The notes under the pieces were generated by a model that worked only from the letters and a program-made list of their open reading frames with translations, did no database searches and was not told the origin of the DNA. Both the position numbers and the translations under genes were made by a program. From Candidatus Poseidoniaceae archaeon (GTDB lineage: Archaea > Thermoplasmatota > Poseidoniia > Poseidoniales > Poseidoniaceae), in assembly GCA_949372655.1 (NCBI GenBank), contig CASIAI010000001.1, positions 387,279 through 451,278 of the forward strand: a stretch of DNA of 64,000 nucleotides, read 5' to 3'. Shown here piece by piece: positions 27,259 through 36,655 of the stretch; the stretch's first letter is position 1; each line of letters opens with the position of its first letter.

Positions 27259-30200
27259 TTACTCAGGTAGCTTATCGGTGCTAAAATCATCTTGTTGCTC
27301 AGATTCTACTTCTGCTGCGCCATCAATTATTCCACCTTCTAATTTAGGAATGTCTTTTATCTCGCTATTTTCAACCGGACTACGTCCAAATGCCGGCCAT
27401 GACTCCATCAAATCTAATTCATCAAATTTCTTTCTTCTTCTAACTATAACTAATGTGATAATAACAAGAAGTATCACTATTCCTGAACCTGTTGCAACAA
27501 AGAACATGGATGAACTATCCTGTTCTAAATCAGACACGATTACCGTTCTTTGAATCTCATCGAATTTTGCGTCATCTCCAACTCCATCTCGTGCTATAAC
27601 CCTGAGACTGGGTCTTCCTGATTGGTCGGGCCTGATCTTAATACTCCCTTGCCAAAGACCATCTTTATCATCATCGCTTAAGTTGAAATTCCAGACTTGA
27701 AGATTATGCGTAAGTGTAGCCTTCACATCTTGTGTTGTACCGTCGGGGTCGACTAGAATTATACTTACTTCAAATAGAACTAATTCATCTGTAATCATTT
27801 CCCTTGGTGAAATCGCTATAGATAGATCCTCAAACTCTGGGTCTGTATTGTCGATAGAGATTCTAACTTGTTGCTCATCTTGATTTCCTAAACTATCTCG
27901 TATAACCAGTTGAATATCATAGTCTCCTGGAGCCAAAGTTATTTTTTCTAAACTTGCTGAGTAAGTAGATAGTGGAGAAGAACTTCCAAACTCAAATATC
28001 CTCCACTCGCGATAAACAATATCATTATCAGCATCCGATGAGGACTCCTCGAGTACAATCTCATCTCCACCAATAAAAGATTGAAGATTTGTAGGTGAAA
28101 TGATTACTGCCTTGGGAGCGGAAGTTTGAACATTAAGTGTAATGAAAGTCGACGTAGATTTACCAGTTTCATCATTCAACTGAATTTCTATTGAATGAGT
28201 GCCTGATGATAATTGAGAAATATGAGTTACCGCAGTTGAAACAGAATCTAAAAGAGGCTCACTAAGTAAATCACTCCTAACGGTCATAGTAAAATTATCC
28301 CCATCAAAGTCTTGTGAATTTATAGCATTCCAAAAGATGTAATCTGATGAGTTAAATGTTTGTCCATCAACTGGAGTCGCTAATTCTAAGTGAGGGGCAG
28401 ATTGCTCGACTTGAATTATAATTGACGATTCAACTGGTTGATGGACTCCATCGTCTACTGAGAGCGTAATAACATGACTTCCGGAAGAAAGTCGGCCCTC
28501 GAACATCAACCAGTCTTCACTAGTTGGAATTAGTCGGCCATCCAAATCACTATCCCAAGAGATAAGCAGGTATTCCGAACCCGCAGATGGCTCATTTTCA
28601 GAACAATGCCAGAAACCTTCTGTAGGGAATGTCGAACATCTTGAGTCATAATCACCCGAACCATTTGCTGAGAATTGAATCAATTCAGAGGAATAATAAG
28701 TCTGCGAAATAACAGGGTTTGCGATTATCGATTTAGGATAGGAGTTCTCAACCTCCAATTGTGTAGAAGTTATCTTGGTTTGATTAACATGTTCTAACAA
28801 GTCATCGCTAACTCGCATTTCAATTGTATGGAAGCCTCGAGAAAGGCGCCCTTGCCAAACCTTTCCTGATTCCTGATCGGACCATTGCAAAACTCCGTCA
28901 ATACTCGACCAAAATTCAATCACTAAATTATCTCCTTCTGGGTCTACAGTAGACGAACCATCTAGAGTCACAACATCTTCACTGAAATTAGAATTACGCT
29001 CAACTGTAAATTCTGGAGTTGGTAGTTCATTAAATAATTCCACATCAAATTCCCATTCGACAGGAGTATTTATTCCATCATCAAGCCATACTGAAAGAGA
29101 AAAAGTATCTGAAGGAGGAGCCGGGTTATCTGTGGTTGAAGTCATAGGAAATGAATAATTATAGATGTAAGGACAGTTCTGTGAAACTGAATCACTAGAT
29201 GGATATTGGAGTCCGTATGATGTTGTTATCCAACAAGAAAAATCATCACCTTCGGGATCATAAGAGCCACTTAAATTAACTTGAAGCAAACTCGTCCTAG
29301 GAATTTCCAGAATACTCAAAGGATTCAATATCGGTTCAAAATTAACAACTAAAACAGGTTGTTGATTGACTAATTCTATCGCCCTCGAATCTTGAACACA
29401 ATTTCCTGAATCATCACAGAGCTTAGCCGTGATTATATGTACACCATCACTCAAAGATTGAGATGAAGACAACTCATTCACCGAAAAGTTGGACTCTGTA
29501 CCTATTAGTCCGTCGATGGAAGAAGTCCATTCCCAAGTTAGCGGGTCGTCATCTAAATCCCAAGAAGTACTCGCATTGAATTGAACGATTGAACCGCTTG
29601 GAAATATTTCTTGGTCAATAGGAGTATCCCAATTCAAGAATGGAGCCTGATTACCTAAAGGAAGTAAACAGTAAACAACTCTATCTTGGTCTAATAATAC
29701 TGAACTACTATTGGAAATTCCATCATAAGCACAAGCGATGGTTGCTGAGTTAATTGAAGAAGGCCCTGATTGAGTCCATTGTTGACCAATATAATTAGTG
29801 AATTTCACATATCCAATTTCATTTGTTGGTTCTTGTACAGACGGCTCAAATTGGTCAAATGTCAAGTCGATATTGGCTTGTGGTATGCCGTTTGAATTAT
29901 TATTGATAGCCCATACTTCGACATCCCAAGCGACATCAATTGTCGCTGAAGGGGCAATAATAGCACTGCTCAAATCTACCTGACTAGGCTGATGTAGATG
30001 AAGGCTTGAGAAAGTATCTAAATTTACAACTATACTAGATGTTAAGTCGACAAGACCTGACCAATTTACGTCACTATTCTGGAAAGTCAAAGAACCGGTA
30101 CATTGAGGAGTGATGGTATTATCTTGACCTGAAAGGTCGATATGGTCACTTAATATTAGGCAAGATGTTCCAGAAAATTGTACTCTACTCATGCTGGAAA

Positions 30201-32037
30201 TAAAATTCCCATTGTTGTCAGCATTCCATACTATTCCTGAGTGGTTGCCACTCATGGTCACCAAATCTATGTATGCTGCTGCTTTGTTTAATTCCATAGC
30301 AGGGCCGGTCTGAGAGCCGGTTCTTTCTGTATCTATTTGGATATCATGAAGGTGTAATCGACCACCCTGTTGCCCTAAGTTCAAACCTGCATTATCAATA
30401 GATAAAGGTGCATATGAAGGATTATTATCTTCCAGAGTTATATGATTAAGCCACAAGTCTACTGAGTCTTTAACTAAAATCCCAGCACCTAAAGATTGCT
30501 TGACTGTACAATAATTGCATGTAACATCACCAGAGTCTGATTCTAAATCATTTGATTTCTCAAAATAAATACCAGACTTCTCACTATCTAAAATACCTGA
30601 AACGCCATTACCTATGGAGGTCACATTGGATAAATCTACATAACGTGCATCATAAACGTGAATTCCAGAATATCCATTATCAAACATACGTAAATCATCT
30701 AGAATAAGTGTTGAAGAATCAATGTACAAACCTTGCTTCGAATTATTATGAAGGTACCAGTCATTGCCTTGAATTGCTCCCCCTGATGTAGAAGATACCG
30801 CCGGTCCGACAGAACCTGAAATTTCTAAGCCTTCCAAATTTGGAGCGAAAAATGAAGACCTAATCGCAAGTCCAGCTTCATGTGCACCTTGTCCTGGGTC
30901 TCCTGAATTACGGATTGTTAGGTCTCTAAAAGTGGTTGATGAATCAACAAAGTATAACCTCACTCCCACCGTGGTTGAATTTTCAACAGTAGTATTTTCA
31001 AACCAAGCACCTGTCGCGTTAACTTCGATCGCCGCATTTCCAATATTAGCGGTTTTAGCACCTGCACTTCCAGTACCCCTTACCACAGTATTGGTGAAGT
31101 CTGCAGTTTCATAGTTAGTATAATTGGTATGATTTGCTTTGTCGATATGAATACCTGTATACATGGAATTAGAGATAATACAATCCCTAACCACCGCTCT
31201 GGTATATCCACCATCATCAATATGACGAATAAAGATTCCATAATCTGATTTATCTACACTAACATTGGTTATCAATGGCTGGCTATCTTGAACCCATACT
31301 CCTGCTGATATAGCACTACCACCCTCAGCGGTGACATTATCGATTACTATATTTCTAAACATTCCACCTGAACCACCCCATATGTTCAATCCTCTTATTC
31401 TCAAGTCAGTCATGTAAGCCCCATCTAAAATTGGAGTTGACCCTGCCCCTACCGAGACTCCAAGACCATATCGCCAATCAGAGTAACTAACTTGGCGGCC
31501 TGCCTGATCGATATACAAGTCATGAATAATTGGTGCTGAATTAGAGAATAAATCAATACCAACTCTTGAAGGGTTAACAATTGTCACGTTATTTATCCTC
31601 GGATTTGAACCGTACATTGTAATTCCATAAACTGAATCCTCTATCGTAATATTATCCATCAAAGAACCTCGTCCATTAGAACTTGAATTGAATTGAATAC
31701 CATAGTGCAGTCCAGTCGTTAACTGGGTGAAAATAACTGGACAACTCGAAGTTCCTTGAGTAGTAATTCTTCCTTCAACAAAAATCCTAACACTTGAATC
31801 TAACTTGATTACAGAACAAGGGGAAATTACAAGTTCATCTGTAACATTAACTGTATATGAGGAAGATAATTCAACTACTCCACTCCATACTATTTGTGAA
31901 CGAGCACTTACCTTTCCAAAATCTTGAGTATCTAAAACTTCATGTTCAGAATTCTCAATAAAAACCGACAAAGGAGTGGAAAAAAGGATGAACAGAACTG
32001 AGAAAACCAATAATCTCGAGGTCATCCCACCCTGCAT
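27259..32037 (-). CDS. large surface protein: beta-helix repeats, PKD/Ig-like domains, membrane anchor
   Basis: From the ATG at 32035-32037 the product is 1,592 residues. A signal peptide (LLVFSVLFILFSTPLSVF) is followed by about 600 residues of right-handed parallel beta-helix repeats. Short rungs recur, such as GIHVYDARYVDLSNV and AVVRDCIISNSMYTGIHI, as in NosD or pectate-lyase folds. Residues about 780-1,500 hold repeated PKD/Ig-like modules with the F-D-x-D/E-G-D pattern (LDGSSTVDPEGDNLV, WNAINSQDFDGDNFT). A membrane helix (GIVILLVIITLVIV) lies near 1,515-1,535, and a 50-residue acidic tail is cytosolic. Beta-helices often bind or cleave polysaccharide; no catalytic set can be assigned by eye. 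An ATG at 32025 and a TTG at 32067 are alternative starts. Confidence 0.83.
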   Translation of the reverse strand: MQGGMTSRLLVFSVLFILFSTPLSVFIENSEHEVLDTQDFGKVSARSQIVWSGVVELSSSYTVNVTDELVISPCSVIKLDSSVRIFVEGRITTQGTSSCPVIFTQLTTGLHYGIQFNSSSNGRGSLMDNITIEDSVYGITMYGSNPRINNVTIVNPSRVGIDLFSNSAPIIHDLYIDQAGRQVSYSDWRYGLGVSVGAGSTPILDGAYMTDLRIRGLNIWGGSGGMFRNIVIDNVTAEGGSAISAGVWVQDSQPLITNVSVDKSDYGIFIRHIDDGGYTRAVVRDCIISNSMYTGIHIDKANHTNYTNYETADFTNTVVRGTGSAGAKTANIGNAAIEVNATGAWFENTTVENSTTVGVRLYFVDSSTTFRDLTIRNSGDPGQGAHEAGLAIRSSFFAPNLEGLEISGSVGPAVSSTSGGAIQGNDWYLHNNSKQGLYIDSSTLILDDLRMFDNGYSGIHVYDARYVDLSNVTSIGNGVSGILDSEKSGIYFEKSNDLESDSGDVTCNYCTVKQSLGAGILVKDSVDLWLNHITLEDNNPSYAPLSIDNAGLNLGQQGGRLHLHDIQIDTERTGSQTGPAMELNKAAAYIDLVTMSGNHSGIVWNADNNGNFISSMSRVQFSGTSCLILSDHIDLSGQDNTITPQCTGSLTFQNSDVNWSGLVDLTSSIVVNLDTFSSLHLHQPSQVDLSSAIIAPSATIDVAWDVEVWAINNNSNGIPQANIDLTFDQFEPSVQEPTNEIGYVKFTNYIGQQWTQSGPSSINSATIACAYDGISNSSSVLLDQDRVVYCLLPLGNQAPFLNWDTPIDQEIFPSGSIVQFNASTSWDLDDDPLTWEWTSSIDGLIGTESNFSVNELSSSQSLSDGVHIITAKLCDDSGNCVQDSRAIELVNQQPVLVVNFEPILNPLSILEIPRTSLLQVNLSGSYDPEGDDFSCWITTSYGLQYPSSDSVSQNCPYIYNYSFPMTSTTDNPAPPSDTFSLSVWLDDGINTPVEWEFDVELFNELPTPEFTVERNSNFSEDVVTLDGSSTVDPEGDNLVIEFWSSIDGVLQWSDQESGKVWQGRLSRGFHTIEMRVSDDLLEHVNQTKITSTQLEVENSYPKSIIANPVISQTYYSSELIQFSANGSGDYDSRCSTFPTEGFWHCSENEPSAGSEYLLISWDSDLDGRLIPTSEDWLMFEGRLSSGSHVITLSVDDGVHQPVESSIIIQVEQSAPHLELATPVDGQTFNSSDYIFWNAINSQDFDGDNFTMTVRSDLLSEPLLDSVSTAVTHISQLSSGTHSIEIQLNDETGKSTSTFITLNVQTSAPKAVIISPTNLQSFIGGDEIVLEESSSDADNDIVYREWRIFEFGSSSPLSTYSASLEKITLAPGDYDIQLVIRDSLGNQDEQQVRISIDNTDPEFEDLSIAISPREMITDELVLFEVSIILVDPDGTTQDVKATLTHNLQVWNFNLSDDDKDGLWQGSIKIRPDQSGRPSLRVIARDGVGDDAKFDEIQRTVIVSDLEQDSSSMFFVATGSGIVILLVIITLVIVRRRKKFDELDLMESWPAFGRSPVENSEIKDIPKLEGGIIDGAAEVESEQQDDFSTDKLPE

Positions 32038-32123
32038 AATTAGTCTTAAGTTAGTAATACACTTCAATGGTTCGTCTAATTGAACACAAGTTTATTGTAA
32101 TAATTAAATCAGTAAGTCATAAA

Positions 32124-32137
32124 ACTCGAGTTCGAGT
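32124..32137. promoter_or_regulatory. inverted repeat upstream of RAM-domain genes
   Basis: ACTCGA (32124-32129) and TCGAGT (32132-32137) are perfect complements around GT. The repeat lies 11-24 bases before the first RAM gene, just after a weak TATA-like CATAAAAC. A repressor bound here would block initiation. An Lrp-family or other dimeric regulator is a plausible binder. Confidence 0.45.
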
Positions 32138-32147
32138 GGAATAATAT

Positions 32148-32381
32148 ATGCCAGAAGCATTTGTGCTTTTCAAAACCTTACCTTCGCAAGAACGAAATGT
32201 GTATCTTGCCCTCACAAATCATTCATCTGTAGCAGAAGTTCATGCACTATACGGCGAATATGACTTAATTGTTAGAATTAGTGCAGAAGATTCGAAGACT
32301 TTATCCGGTATGTTAATGACTGAGTTTAGACAAATAGAAGGTATCAAAGATACTCAAACTTTGATTGCTGTAGATTATTGA
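32148..32381 (+). CDS. stand-alone Lrp/AsnC effector (RAM) domain protein
   Basis: The 77-residue protein consists of only the ligand-binding RAM domain of Lrp/AsnC regulators. It contains AFVLFKTLPSQERNVYLAL, then VAEVHALYGEYDLIVRISAE with the conserved G-x-Y-D motif, and FRQIEGIKDTQTLIAVDY. There is no DNA-binding helix-turn-helix. Such proteins form decamers or mixed oligomers and bind amino acids, and may modulate full-length Lrp regulators. It is the first gene of a two-gene operon with a paralogue 9 bases downstream. A 14-bp inverted repeat sits just before the start. Confidence 0.9.
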   Translation: MPEAFVLFKTLPSQERNVYLALTNHSSVAEVHALYGEYDLIVRISAEDSKTLSGMLMTEFRQIEGIKDTQTLIAVDY

Positions 32382-32387
32382 GGTGAT
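32380..32387 (+). promoter_or_regulatory. Shine-Dalgarno sequence for the second RAM gene
   Basis: GAGGTGAT overlaps the first gene's stop region and sits three bases before the ATG of the second gene. It fits the pattern that internal operon genes carry ribosome-binding sequences while first genes appear leaderless. Confidence 0.6.
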
Positions 32388-32390
32388 ATT

Positions 32391-32624
32391 ATGGCTATTG
32401 GATTTGTATTAATAACAACTAAACCAGGACAAGAAAAAGTAGTTAGGGACAATCTTGAAAAGATTGATTTTGTAACTTCTGGTTGGATTTTATTTGGAGA
32501 ATATGACTTGATTGCAAGAGTACAAGCAGATGATGAGTTCCTATTGACAAGATGTATTGTAGAAGATATACGACCAATGGAAGGAATTGCAGATACTAAA
32601 ACCCTTATTGGAGCAGAACTCTAA
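32391..32624 (+). CDS. stand-alone Lrp/AsnC effector (RAM) domain protein, paralogue
   Basis: This 77-residue protein is a diverged tandem copy of the preceding gene and has the same length. It has GFVLITTKPGQEKVVRDNL, then WILFGEYDLIARVQADDEF with the G-x-Y-D motif, and IRPMEGIADTKTLIGAEL. It lacks a DNA-binding domain. The pair could form hetero-oligomers. It is convergent with the STAND ATPase gene and their stop codons overlap by 4 bases (CTAA). Confidence 0.9.
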   Translation: MAIGFVLITTKPGQEKVVRDNLEKIDFVTSGWILFGEYDLIARVQADDEFLLTRCIVEDIRPMEGIADTKTLIGAEL

Positions 32625-34819
32625 ATTAAGGAATGCAGTCTCTTTTCTAATCTTTTAGCAGCTCTTGGGCAACCCGATAATTTGTGTTGGGAAATTGATT
32701 CGCGTAGTGATGTTAGTTTTTGTGAAGGATAGATTATCGATTTGCATAACCACCATCTAGCAATATACCTGTTGTAGGTATTCAACCTAATATCGTAATC
32801 TGGTTTACTAAGTAGTTCGAAATGAGTTTTTGCTAAATCTAAATCTAGTGGTGTTAGTGCTTCAACTAAATTTAGTCTAATCGAGTCTCTGTAGATTGGA
32901 TTACTTTGAAAAGAAATTGCATCCTCAATAAATTTAATTGTATCAATAATTGATTTTGAATCATTCCTTAATTGATAAATCGCCTCTTTGGCACGCATAT
33001 TCCATGTCAGCGCATCTGCTTCTAATCCAAGTTGTTGGACACTTTCAGTAATCTTTTGAGCAGAAGAAAGGTCTTTTTGAAGTAATGAAAGTGAATGCTT
33101 GATCATGGAAATAGCAATAAGAGAAGCAGACCTAGAGGAATTTAGAGTTTTACTGATATCTACTTTAGAAAGATAACCTTTAGTTTCCTTGATAATGTTT
33201 TCATCTAAACTTTCATCAAAGATTCTATCCTCTAGCCTACGAGAGGCTGCTGATATCGATAATCTATTGGAGATATCACTATTTTTTACCTTTAGACTTT
33301 CCAAGAATAACGTGTCTGCATCTTCAATTCTGCCTTCAAATAAAGCCAATTCAAATTTCAATTCAATACTTCTATCGTCTTTAATATTATCAATATATTG
33401 CTTGAGGTAATCGGTTTCCCCTCTCTTCGAGGCAACCTTGGCAGCAAAATAATATAAATCTGAATTCTCGGGAATCTGGTCTATTGCTTGTTCTATCAAG
33501 ACTGCCAAAATACTGGATCTATGTGGAGATAAGTTAGACAATTGTTGTTCAATTAACTCAATTATATTATTATTTGAACTCGCTATTTGATGATATAATA
33601 AAATCAAGTCTTCATCTTCCGTTCTCTCGAGACTTTGCCAATGGTCGGCTAAGGATTTGTGGATATTTCTTTGCCCTTTATCGTCAATGAAAGACCTCCT
33701 TACATTTCTAATCAAGTGGTGAAGTTCTACCTTGGAGTTATTGGAACTCCATCTAAGCAAAGCTTGATCGTCGAATAAACCGATCATTTCACTAACTAGA
33801 GAATTACTTGATTTGACTGGAATTGGTTCTAATGACAATAGATTCAGCGATGACTTTTCCTCATTATTCAAATTAGATAAAACCGTTTTCTCTACATAGT
33901 TTTGTACATCTGTTGATTGCTCAGGTAACTCGGATTCTGGCTGATATAATTGTAGAGCAAGAGGGTGCCCTCCAAGCCTCTTGGAGATTGTCATTCTGAC
34001 CTCTAATGATTGTTCTTCACCAAGTAATTGAGCTCCATGTGATTCACTCAAAGGTAAAATTTGTATTTTCTCTAAATAAGGGAAACTTGCTAATGGTTCT
34101 CGGCCAATTAAAATTAATTTCACAGTATTAGAATCATTCAATTTTTGACATAAATCATCTATTGAATTAATGTGTCTTTCCGGAATTTGGTGAACATCAT
34201 CTATTACTAAAATTTGATTTTTACAATTATGCATGATAAGGCTTTCCAAAGCGAAATTATCTTGAGGTAATACATCGCTTATTTCCCACTGTAAGCACAG
34301 GTCAAAAATATCAGTAAAGTCACTTGCAGTTGCCCAACGAACATCCTTTTGTTGTTCTAAGAAGTATTGGCTAAGTGCACTGATTATAGTGGTCTTTCCA
34401 ATACCAGGAAGGCCACAGACTAGCACTGATGATTTCTCTACTTGAATATTAATTTTTGAAAAATAGTCCTCTCGGCCAAATACATGAGGATGATTTGGTA
34501 TACTGCCGAAACTCTTTCCGAATTTAGGTTTTTTATTTGGCTTAGATTCATTATTGGAGATATATTCCCGACCTTTCTTGGTAATATGGAATACTTGTCT
34601 CCTTCTTGAACCACCGCCAATAACATGAGCCATACGTTTGAAAACCATTTCAGATTGTTCGAGTTTCCTAATTGGTACATTTAGAGCGGAACGGACTACT
34701 CCTAAACCATCTGCAATTCCTGGAAGAGCGACACCTCTGTTTACATCCCAAGAATTTTCAATGTCAGAAGAAAATTGACTTAACCATGTGAGTATCCTTT
34801 TTTGTGATGATGATACCAT
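32621..34819 (-). CDS. STAND-type ATPase regulator with N-terminal winged helix
   Basis: From the ATG at 34817-34819 the product is 732 residues; a TTG two codons upstream is the alternative. Residues about 1-95 look like a winged helix-turn-helix (QKRILTWLSQF, then RRRQVFHITKKGREYI with the wing). The central NTPase domain has Walker A VCGLPGIGKTTI, Walker B NQILVIDDVHQIP, and a sensor-like KLILIGREPL. A helical region follows, with LGGHPLALQLY, the G-x-P motif typical of NB-ARC/STAND proteins. The remaining 350 residues are helical, TPR-like repeats. STAND proteins act as ligand-triggered switches, here probably on transcription as in MalT but with DNA binding at the N-terminus. The target is unknown. 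It is divergent from uvrC. Confidence 0.8.
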   Translation of the reverse strand: MVSSSQKRILTWLSQFSSDIENSWDVNRGVALPGIADGLGVVRSALNVPIRKLEQSEMVFKRMAHVIGGGSRRRQVFHITKKGREYISNNESKPNKKPKFGKSFGSIPNHPHVFGREDYFSKINIQVEKSSVLVCGLPGIGKTTIISALSQYFLEQQKDVRWATASDFTDIFDLCLQWEISDVLPQDNFALESLIMHNCKNQILVIDDVHQIPERHINSIDDLCQKLNDSNTVKLILIGREPLASFPYLEKIQILPLSESHGAQLLGEEQSLEVRMTISKRLGGHPLALQLYQPESELPEQSTDVQNYVEKTVLSNLNNEEKSSLNLLSLEPIPVKSSNSLVSEMIGLFDDQALLRWSSNNSKVELHHLIRNVRRSFIDDKGQRNIHKSLADHWQSLERTEDEDLILLYHQIASSNNNIIELIEQQLSNLSPHRSSILAVLIEQAIDQIPENSDLYYFAAKVASKRGETDYLKQYIDNIKDDRSIELKFELALFEGRIEDADTLFLESLKVKNSDISNRLSISAASRRLEDRIFDESLDENIIKETKGYLSKVDISKTLNSSRSASLIAISMIKHSLSLLQKDLSSAQKITESVQQLGLEADALTWNMRAKEAIYQLRNDSKSIIDTIKFIEDAISFQSNPIYRDSIRLNLVEALTPLDLDLAKTHFELLSKPDYDIRLNTYNRYIARWWLCKSIIYPSQKLTSLRESISQHKLSGCPRAAKRLEKRLHSLI

Positions 34820-34910
34820 GGCCAACGTTTAGGCGAAGTACTCCGCCCTATCAAATACTGCGAAGTTTTGTTTCAGTAATACTCTAGGCATGGTTGTCCT
34901 TTTGTGTATC

Positions 34911-34932
34911 GCCGTCAACGGCATAATATGCC
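34911..34932 (+). promoter_or_regulatory. nested small inverted repeats at the uvrC start
   Basis: GCCGT/ACGGC (34911-34922, CA spacer) overlaps GGCAT/ATGCC (34920-34932, AAT spacer). The second includes the uvrC ATG at 34928-34930 in its 3' arm. If the message has a leader, this hairpin could mask the start codon; if it is leaderless, it would lie in promoter DNA. Confidence 0.3.
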
Positions 34933-36655
34933 GGTGGAATATGAATCAAGTTCATTTCCAAAGAAGGCTGGAGTTTATCTCTTCAAAACAAATCAAGGAA
35001 GAGTATTATATGTTGGTAAAGCGACAAGAATTAACGAAAGAGTTCGTTCATATTTCGCAACAAATCCTGATCGGAAAATGATTTCTGAACTTGTTTCTAG
35101 GGCGGATAATATCGAGTACATAATCACAACATCTCCTAAAGAGGCATTAATTCTAGAAAGACAATTGATTAAAGAACATAAACCTCGATTCAACTCTAGA
35201 TTAAAGGATGATAAATCATATCCATACATCATTTTGACCAGTGAAGAGTTCCCTAGGATAATGTATACAAGACATCCTCCAAAAGATGCAAAAAGATGGG
35301 GACCTTTCCCTCATGCTGGTGCTGCTAAGCAAGTTATGCAATTATTGAGAAAGCAGTTTGGAATTAGAGATAAGGACTGCCATGGTAAAGATGGTTGTCT
35401 TGCAATGCATATTGGATTATGCCGAGGACCTTGCTTAGACCCTAATGGATATGAAACAATAGTCAATATCGTCACTGAAGTTCTAGACGGCAAAGCAGGG
35501 AAATTAATCAAAGAACTTACTCGGAAAATGGATGATTTATCTGAAAAAATGGAGTATGAAAAGGCTGCTAGGCAACGTGACATGATTAGAGCGGTAAGGA
35601 TTACAACAAGTCAGCATGTTGTTTCGAGTAAGGTATATCGCGATTGCGACGCAATCGGTATTGCTTGGAAAGGCGACCATGCTGCTGTCGTAGTACTTCA
35701 TGCGGATGATGGTGTTGTAAAAGGCCAAGAGGCTTGGCCGATTATCTATCGCGGCGATATAGGTGAAACGATTTCAATGTTCATTTCGTCTCATTACCAG
35801 AATCGTTGCCCACCAAGATTACTATTGACTCCTACCCCTTTATTTGATGGAACTGCAGAATGGCTCAACGGTAGAAGGCAATCTCAAGTAGAGGTCAGAA
35901 CCCCTACTCGAGGAGATTTAGTGACCTTACAAAACTTAGCAACTCAAAATGCCGAAATTCAATTATCTAGGTTCATAGATAAGGCGAGTGGCTCCCTTGA
36001 ACAAAGGGCTGCTGATGAATGTGCTGAACTATTAGGTATGGAAAAAGTGAATTATATTGTGTGCTTCGATATGGCCCAGTTAATTGGAGAAAATAGAGTT
36101 GGAGCCAGTGTTTCTTTCAGAAATGGAAGGCCAAATAAAAAAGAATATCGAAAATATACAGTCAAAGGGGAAGCCATCGATGACCTTCGAATGATGAGTG
36201 AGGTAGTTGAGAGGTGGCTTAAGAGGCAAGAAGAGTGGCCTGATTTACTGCTTATTGATGGTGGTGAGACTCATTTGAAAACAATCAGTAAAGTCTTGGA
36301 AAGTAATGAGGTTCTAGGAGAATTTGAACTTGCAGCAATTGCAAAACGTGAAGAGACATTATTCAGGCTAGAAAAGGAGCCAATCATCTTAGATAGAAAG
36401 GGACGAGTATTAGTTCACTCGAGAGATGAGGCGCATCGTTTTGTCAATACTTTCCATAGAAAACAGAGAAACCGTGACAAGATAAAAGATCCATTACAGG
36501 AAGTCCTTGGACTCGGTGCAAAGAAGATGCAAACTCTATTACGCTATTTTGGGGGTCGTAAAGGTATTGAGCACGCTAGCATCAAAGACCTTCAAACTGT
36601 TCCTGGGATAGGAAATTCATTAGCCAAACGAATACATGAAGCGATTAATAATTAA
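34928..36655 (+). CDS. uvrC: excinuclease ABC subunit C (UvrC)
   Basis: UvrC makes both incisions around DNA lesions after UvrA/UvrB recognition. The 575-residue protein starts at the ATG at 34928, just before the conserved KKAGVYLFKT. It has the GIY-YIG nuclease domain (GVYLF, LYVGKATRINERVRSY), a cysteine-containing region, and a UVR helix pair (MEYEKAARQRDMIRAV). The RNase H-like nuclease domain follows, with CFDMAQLIGENRVGASVSF, LLIDGGETHL and HRFVNTFHRKQRNR, and then a C-terminal helix-hairpin-helix pair (VPGIGNSLAKRI). All catalytic motifs are intact. The length is near the bacterial norm (about 600). UvrABC in archaea is generally taken as acquired from bacteria. No uvrA or uvrB is in the window. 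It is convergent with the next gene and shares TTAA at the stops. Confidence 0.96.
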   Translation: MPVEYESSSFPKKAGVYLFKTNQGRVLYVGKATRINERVRSYFATNPDRKMISELVSRADNIEYIITTSPKEALILERQLIKEHKPRFNSRLKDDKSYPYIILTSEEFPRIMYTRHPPKDAKRWGPFPHAGAAKQVMQLLRKQFGIRDKDCHGKDGCLAMHIGLCRGPCLDPNGYETIVNIVTEVLDGKAGKLIKELTRKMDDLSEKMEYEKAARQRDMIRAVRITTSQHVVSSKVYRDCDAIGIAWKGDHAAVVVLHADDGVVKGQEAWPIIYRGDIGETISMFISSHYQNRCPPRLLLTPTPLFDGTAEWLNGRRQSQVEVRTPTRGDLVTLQNLATQNAEIQLSRFIDKASGSLEQRAADECAELLGMEKVNYIVCFDMAQLIGENRVGASVSFRNGRPNKKEYRKYTVKGEAIDDLRMMSEVVERWLKRQEEWPDLLLIDGGETHLKTISKVLESNEVLGEFELAAIAKREETLFRLEKEPIILDRKGRVLVHSRDEAHRFVNTFHRKQRNRDKIKDPLQEVLGLGAKKMQTLLRYFGGRKGIEHASIKDLQTVPGIGNSLAKRIHEAINN

